Positions 17,127 through 28,399 are shown, counted from the first letter of the stretch. The stretch is 64,000 nucleotides of DNA from Cristatella mucedo (GCA_009760855.2 WPIO01000033.1:1204001-1268000), one strand, 5' to 3'. The notes: a model not told the origin generated them from the letters alone. A program made the numbers and translations.

Positions 17127-20100
17127 GTTGTAGGAATAGTCTCATCGTGAGAGATTTCCAAAAAAATAAGAATCAAAGGAAAATTGCCTTCACTGTAAAG
17201 AGAAAATGCCATAAGCTACTCTTCCTTTGGCAATAAGGTGGTCTGTTTGGTCATATACGAAGCTATGATACCGGGCAATGTTGTAAGACCACCAAGAGCC
17301 GCGGCATGATTTGGCCTTAAACGTGTCCGTCTTACCGGCACAGGTAATTTACAACTACGCCACCTGGTTACAGGCCACCAACTGGTTACAGACCACTGGT
17401 GCAAGCCTAAGCCATATTGAACTGTAACCTTCTAAAGGGTGATTGTAGTTGAACGCTAGGCTGTTGAACAGTATCAGCATTACATTATTTTACAATATTT
17501 ATTCAGCAAAGACTTCCAAATGATCTCATTAGGTGGACTTCTGAGAATGCAAATGCCAATCTTTAAATCTTTGCAGTGGTTTTGGCAAAGGGGCTAAGCC
17601 ACCACCGCAGCAGCTTAGCTGCTGATGACCTTGAGTCCACGTTTGGTTAAGACCACCAACAATCCGGTGCAAGACATGGTGGTCGTACGAAACCGTCAAC
17701 ATAAATGGTATCGCCAATAACCACAATGTATTAACTTCGGTCTCCCGAAAGCATCCACGTTGGTCCGAGGGATGTCACTTTCTATGTGCATTCAATGAAG
17801 AACGATCCCCAACATAAAATAATGCACTAGCAATGCCTAAACGGTTGGTTGCTACAGGGCTTGCTTTCAGCGATAAGGTGCAACTAGGAGCAAGCAATCC
17901 TCTCCAAACGGTATAAGCCCTGGGACGTTTTCGAGGGTTCGCTATCTGGTCTTATTAGCAGCCTAGTTTACCAGTGGGTGGTCTCATACTTAGTGCCCCC
18001 CCCTCCAGCTCGACATGAACAATTGCCCATATAGTTGGGCACCAGGTCACAGCAAGCAGCTACTGTTGACAACTCACTGCCGCATGACCAAGTGCTGCAG
18101 TTTCCTGGTGAGTCATGACCTGACAAGGCTCACCGTTAATACGCCAACATTTACATCTCTCCTCAACTTTTACATCAACTGTACTATCTGTGACAAAAAT
18201 CAATATATGAAGCTTAAAGTTAGTGACGAGGTTCAAACTTGATTATGATTCAAAATTAGACTGCAGGTTGTATCAAGAAACCTTGCTCAAGTGCCGTGAT
18301 GGATTGGTCTGGGGAACAAAGCTATATCTTCATGAAGGAACGCTGTTGTTAAAAAAGGCTATTAATTCGTCTTGTAACATTGAAATAGTCGATGTTTCTC
18401 AGACATTTTCTTCCCTTGTTTTGACATGACGTGTCCTGCACACACAGTGTTCATACACAATGCTGTCACTTCCCATCCTACGGGCATACAGGTCACACAC
18501 AAAACGCTAATGGTGAGAACGCAGTAGCTACAATACCATGGGGTCCCGGATTACGAACACCCGAGTTGGCAAAAAAGGACTCAGGTTACGAACCCGGTTG
18601 GTCTTGTAGGAGCTTCACAAGTACTTGGGCTTCATAAAGCCTTTGAGTGGATCAACTATAAGTGGCTTCCAAAAAAACCTCAGGAAAGAAAAATAATTCA
18701 CACCAATTTATTGAGTGCTACACATTGAGCCTCAAAGGTGCTAGCAAGATGTCATTCCACTAAAAGGGTTGAGTGAAGGTAGGCTAATACCTCCACACAG
18801 AGTTAAAAGTATTTCAAACATTGGTTTTTTCCATATTTTTAACGCAAGGACAAGTTTTGCCACACCCATGAAGAAATTAAAATTGTACCTATAGTTGTCC
18901 CGATGAGAAATCCTGATCTGAGTTACGAACGACCTGGGTTACGAACCCAGTCCGGAAACGGATTTATGTTCATAACCCAGGGCCCCAATGTATCAGCAAT
19001 AAACATGCTAATAATGCAAAAACGTTGCTGTGCTCAAGTTTAGGCGGCTCACCTTGGCTGGCACTGAATTGAGGGGCACATATTCAGTGTCAGCAGCAGT
19101 TTTCAGAGGACCTCTGTGCTTACTTCGCGGGCGACCCTTCAGGTTCGGTGCTGCAAGGTGAGTCATGTGTGCATTTCGTCATGGAGCCCCACACTCGCGG
19201 CAGCACACGTGCTATGCACATTCATAAGAACACAAGCAAATAATACTAAGAATGATCATACAATTATTTTACAGAACCCTAAAAAAGAAATATCTAGCTA
19301 GGCACTCCCCGCATTCTAGAAATGAACTAATAATAATAATATTGCACTTGATAAAGCGCCCTCAGAAAACTTAATCTGAACTCGATTGGTTAATGACGAC
19401 CTGCACAATTTACACATAATTTACGCATTCGTAAGCCCAATTCGTGGGCGGAGCAAAGGCTGTAAGGAACAGCGGTTTTTGCCTCTTCTAAATGTCGTCA
19501 CATTCACGGAATGTCGTGATGTCAATTGATATTGAGTTCCAGGCTTTTGGAGCAAAAGAACCCTAGGGGTTGCGGTCTCCAAAGGAATTGAGGTTTGTTA
19601 GAGGCACTGAAAAACGATCCGATGAGTCAGGGTAGCAGATGGTGATAGGAAGCATCATCGGGAAATATTTCAAATGTAGGCCTCAGCAAGAGAATGCAGG
19701 GAACTAACAGTGAACGGCAGAACCTCGGGGTCGATACACTTATTTTCAGACGATGCACTCTCTGCAGGCACATGCAAATGCTAAAACAAACGAAAGACAT
19801 CAAATGGCACGGATTTTTGTGACACATCATCAAAACCTTGAAGCAGCTATGTGGAATGAACAGGGCAGGGGGACACAAAGGTAGCATGAATGATAAGGAC
19901 ATGAAGCAGCTATGAGTAGCAGCCAGTGTGTGCAGCTCTGCAGCAACAAAGTAGCCGAGCAGGTGCAGAGATGCTGAAAATGTTAAGCAAAGCACATGAA
20001 CAGGCAGACTTTTTGTTCGTGCATCTACTTGCAGGGCATATATTTGTATTTGAAGTTTTATTTTATTTTATTTATAACAGTGAATAACTTGAAGTTAGCC

Positions 20101-23100
20101 AGTCTCCGGAGAAAAAACTGACAAAGTCACAACTTGTGGTTTACATTTCGAGAGAAAGAACTGCTAATAAATCAAAATTAACATGTATTTACTCCCGTCA
20201 TACAAAAAAGACCACTCAAAAGGGGTTCAGATATGATTAACTATTCTAGATTTGTGGCTACATTTTAAATCACATTCTCGAAGAAGCCCCTTAGCATAGT
20301 CCCCCATTATGTTTTCGTCATACCGTCCTTGGTAACTACATTCATAGTCCAGTATATCCTTGTGAAACCGCTCGTTTCGCCCGTCTGAGTTCCATGTTCT
20401 CTTTGAAAGTGTCAAGATGTGAATCAAGGATATGGACTTTAAAGTACATTATTAATCCAAATTTGACATTGTTCGTTATGAGAGCCTGATAGATTTCTGC
20501 CTTGCGATTGTCCAGAAAGCCGTGAATCGCTGCAAAAAAATGTTCCAAGCTGTTTCTATATCCTTTTCAGCTTCTTGGCGAATGAGACTACTAATACTAA
20601 TGAGTACTCTATAAACTTTATCTGCGGTCAAATGAAATATCAGCTTTGACCTTTGCCTCCGACTGCTGTGGAAAGACATTTTGAGGCACTTGAAAGCTGC
20701 AGATATTTCTGTAGCCGTGACAAATTGCTCGATGAGACCTTACTTGATGTGCAGTGGTGGCAGCAGCATCGTTCTAGGGCCAACCATTGGCAACCACTGG
20801 ATGTTGTTCATCCCTAAAGAGAACTCGGTCCACTGTGACTAGTCCCTCTTGTGATAGTGTGCCTCGGGGTCCCGGCTGTCCCATAGGCAAAGTAAACCAG
20901 GAAACCGTGAAACCACTGTAGAGACCAATCACGAATGACACAATTTAAGTCTTTAATGGCCCTACCAGCCACAGTTGCCGAAGTTCAAGGCACTCAGCAT
21001 AATGTTGATACCGGTGCAGTCCTCCTTGGGGTGCGCTGACTGAGTGGCTTGTTGCCGTTATGAAGCAGCACAGCTTTGAGGTTTCTGGGAGAATTGTCAA
21101 TGAGTAAGGCAGCATTCACTCGGGTTAAAAAGGATTCCTGTAGCCTCGAATAGACAGGCCACATTGTTGCAGAACCACAGCTCATCCTGTCGACTAGAGA
21201 AGCCGGAAAAAAGTTGCTTATGCTTTCTGTCGGATCTGTTACTTTTACACTTTCATCCATCAAGTTCCATTCTTTAAGCCTAGATGTCTAAGGTCTTTCT
21301 CGTTGTGGAGGTATGGCTTTCTCTACTAAGCCGCATCTGCGAAATCTGAATCTGAATCTGCATCACTACCATCCTCGCTGTCTGACTTGCTGCTCACTCC
21401 TGAAGATGGCTGATCCTGCTCCAGAGGGGAGGGGACGGGAGCTCAGGGCAGAGGGAGTACTGGGACTAAGGAGTGTGCGGCTACATGATGAGAGGTTCGC
21501 TCTTGCCAGTTCGACGTTTCGAAGGGTCCACCATGTAGAAGTAGCAGTTGCTTGAGAGGTCACTCGGTTTCCGCATAATTCTTGTGATAGCAAGTTTATT
21601 TGCTCTTTTTTCCCCTGTATCAGCCTGTAAGAATACCATACTTAAATCATTTAAAAAATATATTTAACACATTATCTAATATTTTGCAAGAAATTTCATA
21701 GAGCAAGCAGCTATTGTTCAGCTTACCTTCGTGTTCACTTGCAGCATTTGCATGTGAAATGATGTTCCCAAAGCAAGTCTTGATACCAGACAGACATGCC
21801 AAGGTGTGCTTTGTATGCCTTAGCATCTTAACCGATGCTTTCACGAGGTACTGTTGGCCTCTTGTCTTGATACATTTCCACACACGTTGCAAAAGCATCT
21901 GCTGGGTGCAAGCAACCTCTACACGCCATGTCCATAAAATATTCGCTATCCCCTTACTCTGTAACAACATAAGCTAAAATGCTCGTTTTAATGGAACTGT
22001 ACTGTTACACTTTTATGGACACTACTCAATAGTGTTATGTCCAACTAATCCTCACGGATTCAAGCTTTGGCACAACAAGTGCTACATCGGTGAACCTAAC
22101 GTGAGCACTGGTGCCTAACAGCAAAACCCTAGAATTTCTAAATATCATTGTTCTGAACACAAACATTTTTTTTATGAAGCAATAGGTGATAAGGAAAACG
22201 CAGTTTGTACCCAAGGACCAAAAAAAGTTGAAATCTGATACGTAGTGTAATTAGTGAAACTATAAACTTTACCAACCCCTTTTCACTAACCGACCACATC
22301 AGCTCCACAGTTGTCTGCCTACATTCAGCTAAATAACACTAAACAAATTCAAGCCCGCTTGGACAGGGATACAACATCCAAAATAGCCAGCCCCTGGAGG
22401 ATGCATGCCCCCAAGAAACACCAATATACCCCATATTCACCCCGTTCGAGACGTAGCACAACATTTATCACTAGACATCCTGAATCCTTAATTGACTGAA
22501 CACGAAAGTACGGGTATCAATTCTTTACCAAGGTGCATCGGACCTAACGATGCAGCTCACAGCCTCATAAAATAACAAAAATACTTCATATATACCTAAG
22601 TGGTCACATCGAAGCTTGTGATCATCCAAATCCGGATGTCCGAACGTGTCGCGACAAAACATAATGCGAGTTTGTGATGTGAGATCGGTGTTTATGCTGC
22701 ACATTGTTCGCAGGGCTGCAGAGAACACTGCAGAAAGAGTATTGCTATTGCTTGTGGTTGCTGATGACATCGCGCTTTCGAGTTGCTTCTTCATGGCTAT
22801 TAGACGGCAGTACTTTGGATAGCTGATTATGACAATAGGGCACTCAACAGGGTGTGTACCTAAAAAACGCCATATGTATGAGAAGAAAAATTTTCAGCAT
22901 ATATAAAATCTTACCAAAACGAAATCAAGCATAAGCTTGGCATTCATATGTGCAGCAAATTGAACCTACTCTGATGAGCATCACACAAATGAGCCGGAAG
23001 AACACTGCCGCCAATCCATGGCACGTTTTCGACCGCAAGCCACGAAATTAGGTCCTTGACTCTGATGATGATTTTATTTTCAGCAGCCAAGAGCTCATCC

Positions 23101-26100
23101 TGTAATTTAAAGCCAGTGTAAGTCACATGCCAAAAGCAACATCCATCACAGATTGGTCTTAAATCAATGGAAAAGACGAAAGTGCAGAAACAGATAGTTT
23201 CCCTTGGGGTGGTTAATAATACAGCACATCAAACTAAGCATGAGAACCGAGCTAGAGTAAGAGAGAAAAATCGATTCACATACAGGCTGGTATGGCAGAT
23301 AGCTGTGCTAACTGCCTGTTGTGGCTAGCAGATTTATCGTGGGTAAATATCGTGGTTAAATGAACAGCCCACCCACATATCGACTAAGGGTAACAGTAAA
23401 CGGTGCAAGCTGAAATTTTTGGGATAAGAAATTAAATTCGGCATCATTGGTAAATAAATCTAGACCACTAATACTTTGAGCTAGAATTTTAATTAGTCAC
23501 TTAAAAATATTTTTCACGAACTCATCGAAATCTCTACTCACTCAAATACATAACAATTGCAAACTCACCACAGTTACTACTCCCGCAAGTACCTCAGTGC
23601 ATAGAAAAAATTGAAAATCAGGTTTTTGAAATGGTTGCAGACCACACTACATCGAAGTGATTTTGCTCTAGCTGTAGCTAGTGGCAAGTCTAAATGGTAT
23701 CAACCCAGGTGTCATCACATATCGTGTCTGTAGCGGTGTCAGCATGCCAATTAGTGATAGGAAGAGGTTAAGGGTGCTGAGGTTGGTCCTGGTGGTATGA
23801 TAGCCGATGCATCAGCATACACAATAGCCTGTAATTTTTGCCAACGGGCCGTGCTTGAACCTTGCTTGTGCTGCCAGTCATTGGGGCCGTGACTAATAAA
23901 TAAACAATAAATACTAGCTGATTGATTTAACAGCCTCTTTTTGTATAGTACCAGAAGAGCCTTGAAAGCTCTCACCACCACTTGCAGCGGCAATAAAGGT
24001 TCGCCTACAGAAGGATTCGAACCCACGACCTCGGTATTAAAAAAGTAACCACCCTACCTAGTGTGCCGGGCTACTTGTCGCTCAGAAAGGTCCTCAGGCC
24101 CCCTTCAGCGTGTTCATGGTATGATGCACAGCAGCTTCTGATATCTCCATTTTCAGACTTTGTAAGCCAGTCACTAAGCTGTGGCAGAGCATTAAACCTC
24201 AAACCAGGCTGACCGCCTCTATCAAGGGAGGAAAGAAATCTCACGGCTACATGCATCACTACTGGTCACGACCAGCAGCCTCCCGGCATCGAAAGGCTAA
24301 CAGTCTACTCATACAGTTGCAACAGACGAAGGAAATGTCAGCTGATTTAATAACCTCATTCATAAAGCTGTAGAAGAGCCTTACCTGGGCCACACGAGCT
24401 CAGGTACCAACACAACTAAGATCACCTTTACATAGAGCTGAGACAAGGCAAGCTACACGTATACTTGAGAAACAAAATGTAACTATAAATGTAACGATGC
24501 ATAGATTATAAACGGCCACAGGTGGACACAACCAGAAACAATATGGAGGGGGAATAGAATTGCCACTGAAGTAGAAAACCACAGGCGTGGAATGAACAGG
24601 GTAAATCAGCATGGTTGGAACAAGTATCCCATTTTTACAGGCAGCATATGCATTGTTGAGATGACAGTGGTGATATTGACAGTCCTGATGAATAAAATCA
24701 ATGCGCTGAAGTTAAAGCAAGTTGATATGCAAAAGCTGAGTTGATCAACATCCAACAGTAAGATAATTTCCCTTTGCAGCAAATGTAAAGCGCCTAGAAA
24801 GAGATTAAGTTCTCTAAGGGCGCTTTATCAAGTACAGTATTATTATTATGAACACTTACTTGAGGACCAGTGGGTAGAATATAGCACAATTGGGGAAATA
24901 ATAATAAAAATAATAACAATACATTTGACTTAGGGCCCTGAGAGGACTTAATCTCTTTCTAGGCACTTGACATTTGCTGCAAAGGAAGCACGACCTAATG
25001 GTTAGTGATAGCATGCTCAATAAACATCAAGAATAACATGGTTAGGGTGACGTGCACAGCGTCAGCATGCAAGTATGGTTAGTGGCTGCATTGCAGTGTC
25101 AGCACACACAAGCATAAGAGAGCTTTCAACGATTCACATTCGGCCAAACAAGCGAGTACTGGGATTTTAGTTTCTGGTGCCAGAGATGTGTATTAAACTT
25201 CGGAAGGCGGCAAGACGTATCCTTATATGTCTCTAATATATTTGTTTGTAGTGCTACGACCACTTTGGGTCCTATAATGCTATTCATATAAATCCGGCTG
25301 CTCCAGCTGTAGTTCAGGCCAATTTATTTACAACTAATGCTTACCTGCTGCATCCCAAAACACAGGTAAAAATTCTGCGAGGTGAATGCTTCCGTAAGTC
25401 GTCTAAGGTGACAGGAACTATCTGCCTGTGAAGCGATCACTCGGCTTTGTTACCATATCGACAGGAACCACATGGATGACACGAGCACACACAAGTCAAC
25501 GGCTAGGGCCGGCTGCTTCCACCCAAGTCACAAGCATAAGCAGTGCTGATTTTGCCACTAAAGCACTAAGCCCGTGCTAGGAGGGATGGTGAGATACACA
25601 GGACGATCCATTCTAGTGGTGACTAATGGGACAAGCCGAGGTGCAGGACTATCACATGACCAGCAATCGGAAACACAAACGACAACAGGAGGATGACGAA
25701 TCGCCATGTCACTGCTTCATTTGCAGCTCTACTATAAATACTATGTGCAGAGGTATATTATGCAAGATATGGGGACTGCCCAGGTATGATATTCATACGA
25801 ACTCCCAAAAGCGGCTTCGGTAGCAATAGTCAGCCATGCTATCAAATAGAAGGTCAAAGCGGCATGCAGCAAGTGAGGAGCTGACAAGTTGTGGGACGGA
25901 GAGGGGAGGGGTAGCGCTCATACAATTGAACTTCGCCGGCCATTAACCGAGGTAATTACCTCGAGATACGGGTTGGAAGGGAAGTGCCTGAGTGCAGGCT
26001 GAAGCCGTGTACCAACCCTTGCTACGCGTACCGTTACGAATAAGGACGCTCGCTTCACGTCTCGCGCCAAGCCCAACCTACCTGGCCATGATGGAGTTGC

Positions 26101-26345
26101 CGTCCTCCCGGCGACCGCTCCGGCATAAAATAAAGACGCAGACTGGACAAAGGCTCCTGCGGTTCGCTCTTCACCGTCCATATTAACTGAATTTCACCGA
26201 TACACAGAGATGAATCTTTCGACGATGACGAGCTGTTCACGAAGAAGAATTTCTCCATCGAAACAGTTCTCCAGCGCCCTCGAACCCAATATCGGAAGGC
26301 TTTATAAAACGTGTAAGTGCCATGATACCCGTAGCGGGGACCCAT
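6058..26345 (-). CDS. ARID5B: ARID5B-type AT-rich interaction domain protein, 10 exons
   Basis: Exons (minus): 26345-26082, 23099-22970, 22859-22596, 19150-19053, 15383-15242, 11973-11921, 11829-11732, 10603-10465, 10323-8887, 6435-6058. Every junction has AG/GT and all phases match, giving about 1000 aa. Residues 1-219 match the ARID5B amino-terminal region (HGTYTFYKAF; DELLAAENKIIIRVKDL; YPKYCR; FCRDTFGHPDLDD; CDHLAPNLKGRPR). AT-hooks are KGRPR (about 224) and KRGRPRKG (about 254). The ARID runs from about 263 to 360 (FMKDRGTPIHRIPSLGFKK; AEKLGGYKQ; GGNPGSTSAATCTRKHYER; LLLPFEEHLR). Exon 9 encodes 479 disordered, GC-rich residues with Gln/His runs and PLDLT near residue 778, close to the CtBP-binding motif PxDLS. 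ARID5B binds AT-rich DNA and acts as a coregulator (with PHF2 in mammals). The ATG sits right at the exon-1 acceptor, so a further 5' exon, coding or not, is likely. Exons 9-10 are joined by phase only and are the least certain. Confidence 0.92.
6806..7405 (-). mobile_element. LINE 3' end (CR1/L2-type RT), in ARID5B-like intron 9
   Basis: The minus strand encodes the end of a LINE ORF2 ([53 protein letters not shown]) followed by a 3' UTR and a tail ending in (TTA)n at 6808-6827. The copy is 5' truncated. Last-domain motifs of this kind are typical of CR1/L2/Rex-clade elements. Confidence 0.85.
8812..8841. repeat. (GTGCA)n pentanucleotide microsatellite
   Basis: About six perfect CAGTG/GTGCA units lying 40-70 bp past the exon-9 donor of the ARID5B-like gene. 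Confidence 0.9.
10966..11100 (+). repeat. tRNA-derived SINE, family B, in ARID5B-like intron 7
   Basis: Head near CTGGTTTGGCTGAGGGGTTA (tRNA Ser/Leu-like box A), a degenerate box B (GTGGCTAGAGCCC), then the LINE-like tail (aggattaagttctcttag, gcggtatatatatga). Confidence 0.7.
12290..12415 (+). repeat. ACGTACGTTCACACAC-type tandem repeat
   Basis: CA-rich stretch with repeated ACGTACGTTCAC and ACGTTCAC units, in ARID5B-like intron 5. Confidence 0.8.
12826..12975 (+). repeat. tRNA-derived SINE, family B
   Basis: TTGGTTTGGCCTTGTGGTTAAGG head, with an internal TTTAG-rich duplication, box B GGGCTCGAGCCC, then the LINE-like tail (agagatttaagttctcttag, gcgttatacaatt). It runs straight into the long (CA)n that follows. 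Confidence 0.75.
12976..13085. repeat. (CA)n microsatellite, about 110 bp
   Basis: Perfect CA run beginning directly at the 3' end of a family-B SINE, where other copies carry an A/T-rich simple repeat. Confidence 0.97.
13705..14190 (-). mobile_element. LINE 3' end, internally deleted
   Basis: (AAT)n then the conserved tail (ttgataaagtgccctcagag, aggcgctttacatttgctg) and 3' UTR. Compared with the copy at 6806-7405 the segment encoding FGDRAFSS to LKTHLF is missing and an ORF piece resembling LHWLHIKHCIDYK follows. Confidence 0.75.
14296..14322. repeat. (CA)n microsatellite
   Basis: Short CA run in ARID5B-like intron 5. Confidence 0.8.
14400..14750 (-). pseudogene. Tc1-like transposase remnant
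   Basis: The minus strand encodes VWQMDNDPKPSAKTTKQF and VLSWPSQSPGLNPTKRLW, matching the second catalytic Asp region (DNDPKH) and the third-Asp region (SPDLNPIE) of Tc1/mariner transposases. The third catalytic Asp is Gly here (PGLNP) and the frame breaks just afterwards, near a (GA)n run at 14494-14508. No terminal inverted repeats were identified. It lies inside ARID5B-like intron 5. Confidence 0.85.
15411..16240 (-). mobile_element. LINE 3' end, diverged
   Basis: Imperfect (AAT)n at 15409-15460, then the LINE tail (cactaagagaaccgaatata, ccagacgctttc), a 3' UTR (agcacacacaaggagac) and diverged ORF-end sequence (gtgagttccagactttggga). It lies upstream of exon 5 of the ARID5B-like gene and on the same strand. 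Confidence 0.75.
16385..16555 (+). repeat. tRNA-derived SINE, family A, with 12-bp G run
   Basis: TAGGTCTTAGCACAGGGTAA head, a G run at about 16434-16445 in the anticodon/variable region, box B CTTGAATCCTGCAGTGGG, body (caagcggtgatcatagccgt, taaggctcttcttccactg) and end (aatgagccggttaaatcag). Confidence 0.8.
17057..17127. repeat. (GTCT)n/(GTCC)n/(CT)n compound microsatellite
   Basis: GTCT and GTCC tetranucleotides pass into a pure CT run. Confidence 0.95.
18534..18992. mobile_element. MITE-like element with TA flanks
   Basis: The left end reads ATACCATGGGGTCCCGGATT and the reverse complement of the right end reads ATACATTGGGGCCCTGGGTT, so the ends are inverted repeats of about 30 bp with TA at both borders. 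The interior holds repeated GGTTACGAAC/GTTCGTAACC words that form smaller palindromes. It encodes no protein. The TA flanks suggest mobilisation by a Tc1/mariner-type transposase. Confidence 0.75.
19329..19960 (-). mobile_element. LINE 3' end, diverged
   Basis: (AAT)n, then ttgataaagcgccctcagaa, then 3' UTR and decayed ORF end (attgagttccaggcttttgg on the plus strand). It lies in ARID5B-like intron 3, just 5' of exon 4. Confidence 0.7.
20227..21263 (-). pseudogene. Decayed copy of an uncharacterised multicopy protein
   Basis: Read on the minus strand with several stops and frameshifts, the pieces occur in family order: ALLIDNSPRNLKAVLLHNGN, CLWDSRDPEAHYHKRD, MLLPPLHIK and GLIEQFVTA, AFKCLKMSF, NVKFGLIMYFKVHILDSHLD, then RFHKDILDYECSYQGRYDEN. 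I recognise this order from an uncharacterised protein family (PCFLCLWDSR, LLPPLHIKLGL, ERFHQDI..MEKRYQGRW) present in many copies in arthropod and cnidarian genomes and probably carried by mobile DNA. At least two in-frame stops (after HYHKRD and after LLPPLHIK) show that it is dead. It lies in intron 3 of the ARID5B-like gene, on the same strand. Confidence 0.7.
22255..22500 (+). mobile_element. LINE ORF2 internal fragment
   Basis: Plus-strand DNA (cttttcactaaccgaccac; agcccgcttggacaggga) matches the post-YADD segment also seen at 42195-42330, encoding words such as ARLDRDT(TV)SK. No tail is attached. It lies in ARID5B-like intron 3 just past exon 3. Confidence 0.6.
23915..24072 (-). repeat. 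tRNA-derived SINE, family A
   Basis: On the minus strand: head GCCCGGCACACTAGGTAG, box B GTGGGTTCGAATCCTTC (intact RNA polymerase III B box), conserved body and the ending ctgttaaatcaatcagct. Confidence 0.85.
24335..24392 (-). repeat. SINE family A, 3' fragment
   Basis: Only the conserved ending is present (gtcagctgatttaataacct on the plus strand, followed by ctgtagaagagcctta). Confidence 0.6.
24775..24851 (+). mobile_element. LINE tail fragment
   Basis: Tail only: agcaaatgtaaagcgcctag, aaagagattaagttctctaa, gggcgctttatcaag, then TATTATTAT. Confidence 0.8.
24897..25150 (-). mobile_element. LINE 3' UTR and tail
   Basis: (AATA)n, tail and about 200 bp of 3' UTR (gttagggtgacgtgcacag; agcacacacaagcataag) on the minus strand, facing the plus-strand tail at 24775-24851. 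Confidence 0.75.
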
Positions 26346-26399
26346 CTGGATAAAAAATAATTCGCGCTTTTATTCACAAACCGGTTTGGAAAGTTTGTG

Positions 26400-27900
26400 C
26401 TACAGCTAACTTTAATCCCGATAAAGCTAATATAGATTGCATTTGACGACACCCGGGACCCAAACAAAAGCGTCTGCCACAACAATAAAAAAAAGCAAGG
26501 GGCGGCGAGCGGCAAACGAAGGCCAATACCTCAATAGCTCCAGCATCCATCGCGGCGCACAGACGGAATTCTCACGAGTCAATTCGGTGATCCCAGTCTT
26601 CGCTTACATATTTGGTCCCTAATTAATGACGTCAACATGACAGTTAAGAAATTTAAGAGAATCGAGAGCAACGACATCAGCAGACACTTCCCGGGTAGGC
26701 AATAAGTCGAGAAATTATTGGGACTCAACCACGGAGGAGTTCACTTAACTGCAATCTTGAAATTTATCTCTGTCTCCCATTGAGTGAAATATTTCCCGTG
26801 ATGCACGGCACGAAAATGGTTGTGTATTGCTCCGGGTACCTTGCAAAGTTCCTCTTGGTGGCGCTGTAACGCCCTGCCGAACATAAGCTGACGAGTGATC
26901 TTGTCACCCGGCAGAATATAATTAAATATTTTATAAGTAACGCGCGCTCGTATTGCCGTCGGTCAGCGGGAGCCTTAGTTAGCAAGCCCGGACGCGGGCT
27001 GGTTGTCGGGCACGCCCCGCGCCTCCTGTCCGAGCTGCAGGTGCTCGGCGCCGCGCTGCAGCCACGTGAGTGCCTTTGCTAATGCGTTAACGCCTCGCGG
27101 GGTGAACTGCACCTCCGGTGCGGCTTCGACTGAGGGGTGACCGAGACGTTTTGACCCGAAAGTTTGCAGAGTCCGAAACCCAGCTAGCCGGCTCCCTTCG
27201 TCGCCCCTCCCCCACCCGCCGCTGCGCCTCCAAGACAGTACGGGGCATCGCGACGGCACCTGCTTCACTAGAAGGATTAGCGCATCGGGGTGGTTTGCTG
27301 CTGCTGCTGCTGCTGCTGCTGCGGTGGCCGTCGCTCGCTAGCTCGCCGACGGCTGAAGACGATTGTGCGCCGTCCGGGGCCCCTTAACGATCAGAACGGT
27401 GCACGATGCAAGAGGCTTGCGATTATTTATTGACATTTTTATTGTTATTACTTCGGATGCATGGCCTTATAGCAAGATTTGCATTTCAAGCTAGGCCAAT
27501 GCTTGTCCTCTAGGCCAGTGTAGGCAGCTGGCTCTCATGCGCCAATCGTGGAGTTAAAAATGGTTTGAGGAGTCAGGTGCTCGCTCAACCGGTAGCCGTT
27601 TCCGCAGCGCTGGTTCACGGCACCCGGCAGGCCGATGTGCGATAATGCACCGCACCCACGATTTAACTAGAGGGTTATGTTATTTGCGTCTTGCCTCTGC
27701 TCGCCGGCACTCGATCCGAGCTCTGCTGTGAGCTAACGCCAGCTTCGTGGGGCTGAGTCTCGAGCTATCTTACGGGTCCGATGCTGCGCCGAACTGGTCT
27801 ACAGCCTGCGAAAATCCGGTCATTTTGCCTCGCGATCTAGCGCGCTATCGCAAACAGCTAGCGGAGACCGTGCTTTCGTTGACGTAGGGAGCCTTCGTTG
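26400..27900 (-). promoter_or_regulatory. CpG-rich presumed promoter / 5' exon region of the ARID5B-like gene
   Basis: Upstream of the first identified coding exon. GC and CpG are clearly higher than in the surrounding DNA, especially 26940-27400 (for example GCCCGGACGCGGGCT, CTCGGCGCCGCGC). A (CTG)8 run lies at 27298-27322. I could not place a TATA box, a transcription start or a short 5' coding exon, so the call rests on position and composition. Confidence 0.4.
27298..27322. repeat. (CTG)8 triplet run
   Basis: Perfect CTG run in the CpG-rich stretch. Confidence 0.9.
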
Positions 27901-28399
27901 AAACCCAATGAGAGTGGAAGAGAAGTGTAGGGCTCCACTGTGGATTGGTCGTTTAGTCGGTCGCATGCAGTTGTTTAGTAGTCGAAGGCCGTTCACCGGT
28001 GGGGTGCTGCTATGCTATGCCATAGCACTGCAAGTGTCAGCATGGGCAAACAGTGCTTTCTTTCTTAAAACTGTCGAGCACATGGCAATCATTTAAAATG
28101 CAAATGCAACCGCTGTAGCCTGCCTAAATGCATCGGACAGCAAGCTAGTAGAGAACCAGCTGTATGCATGCAAGCCAGAGGCTTACAAAAAAATGAAGCT
28201 AGAAGGTTTACAGGTACAGGTCACGGATCACATGATACTACTCCCGTTTTGAATTAATTCAACAAGGTGTCTGGAAGAGCCCCAGGGTTACGAACTGACG
28301 CACTTGTTTGCAGACTGTGTACCGTCAAAGTGGAAGCAAGAAGCATACTAAAATTTCTACATCCTTTCCAGCCGTCCTAAACTGATACTTCCATAATAG

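Noticed and set aside
27908-28096. 62-codon ORF with a hydrophobic stretch as a small secreted protein
   Set aside because: The Met is not followed by a typical signal peptide, and there is no poly(A) signal or splice support.
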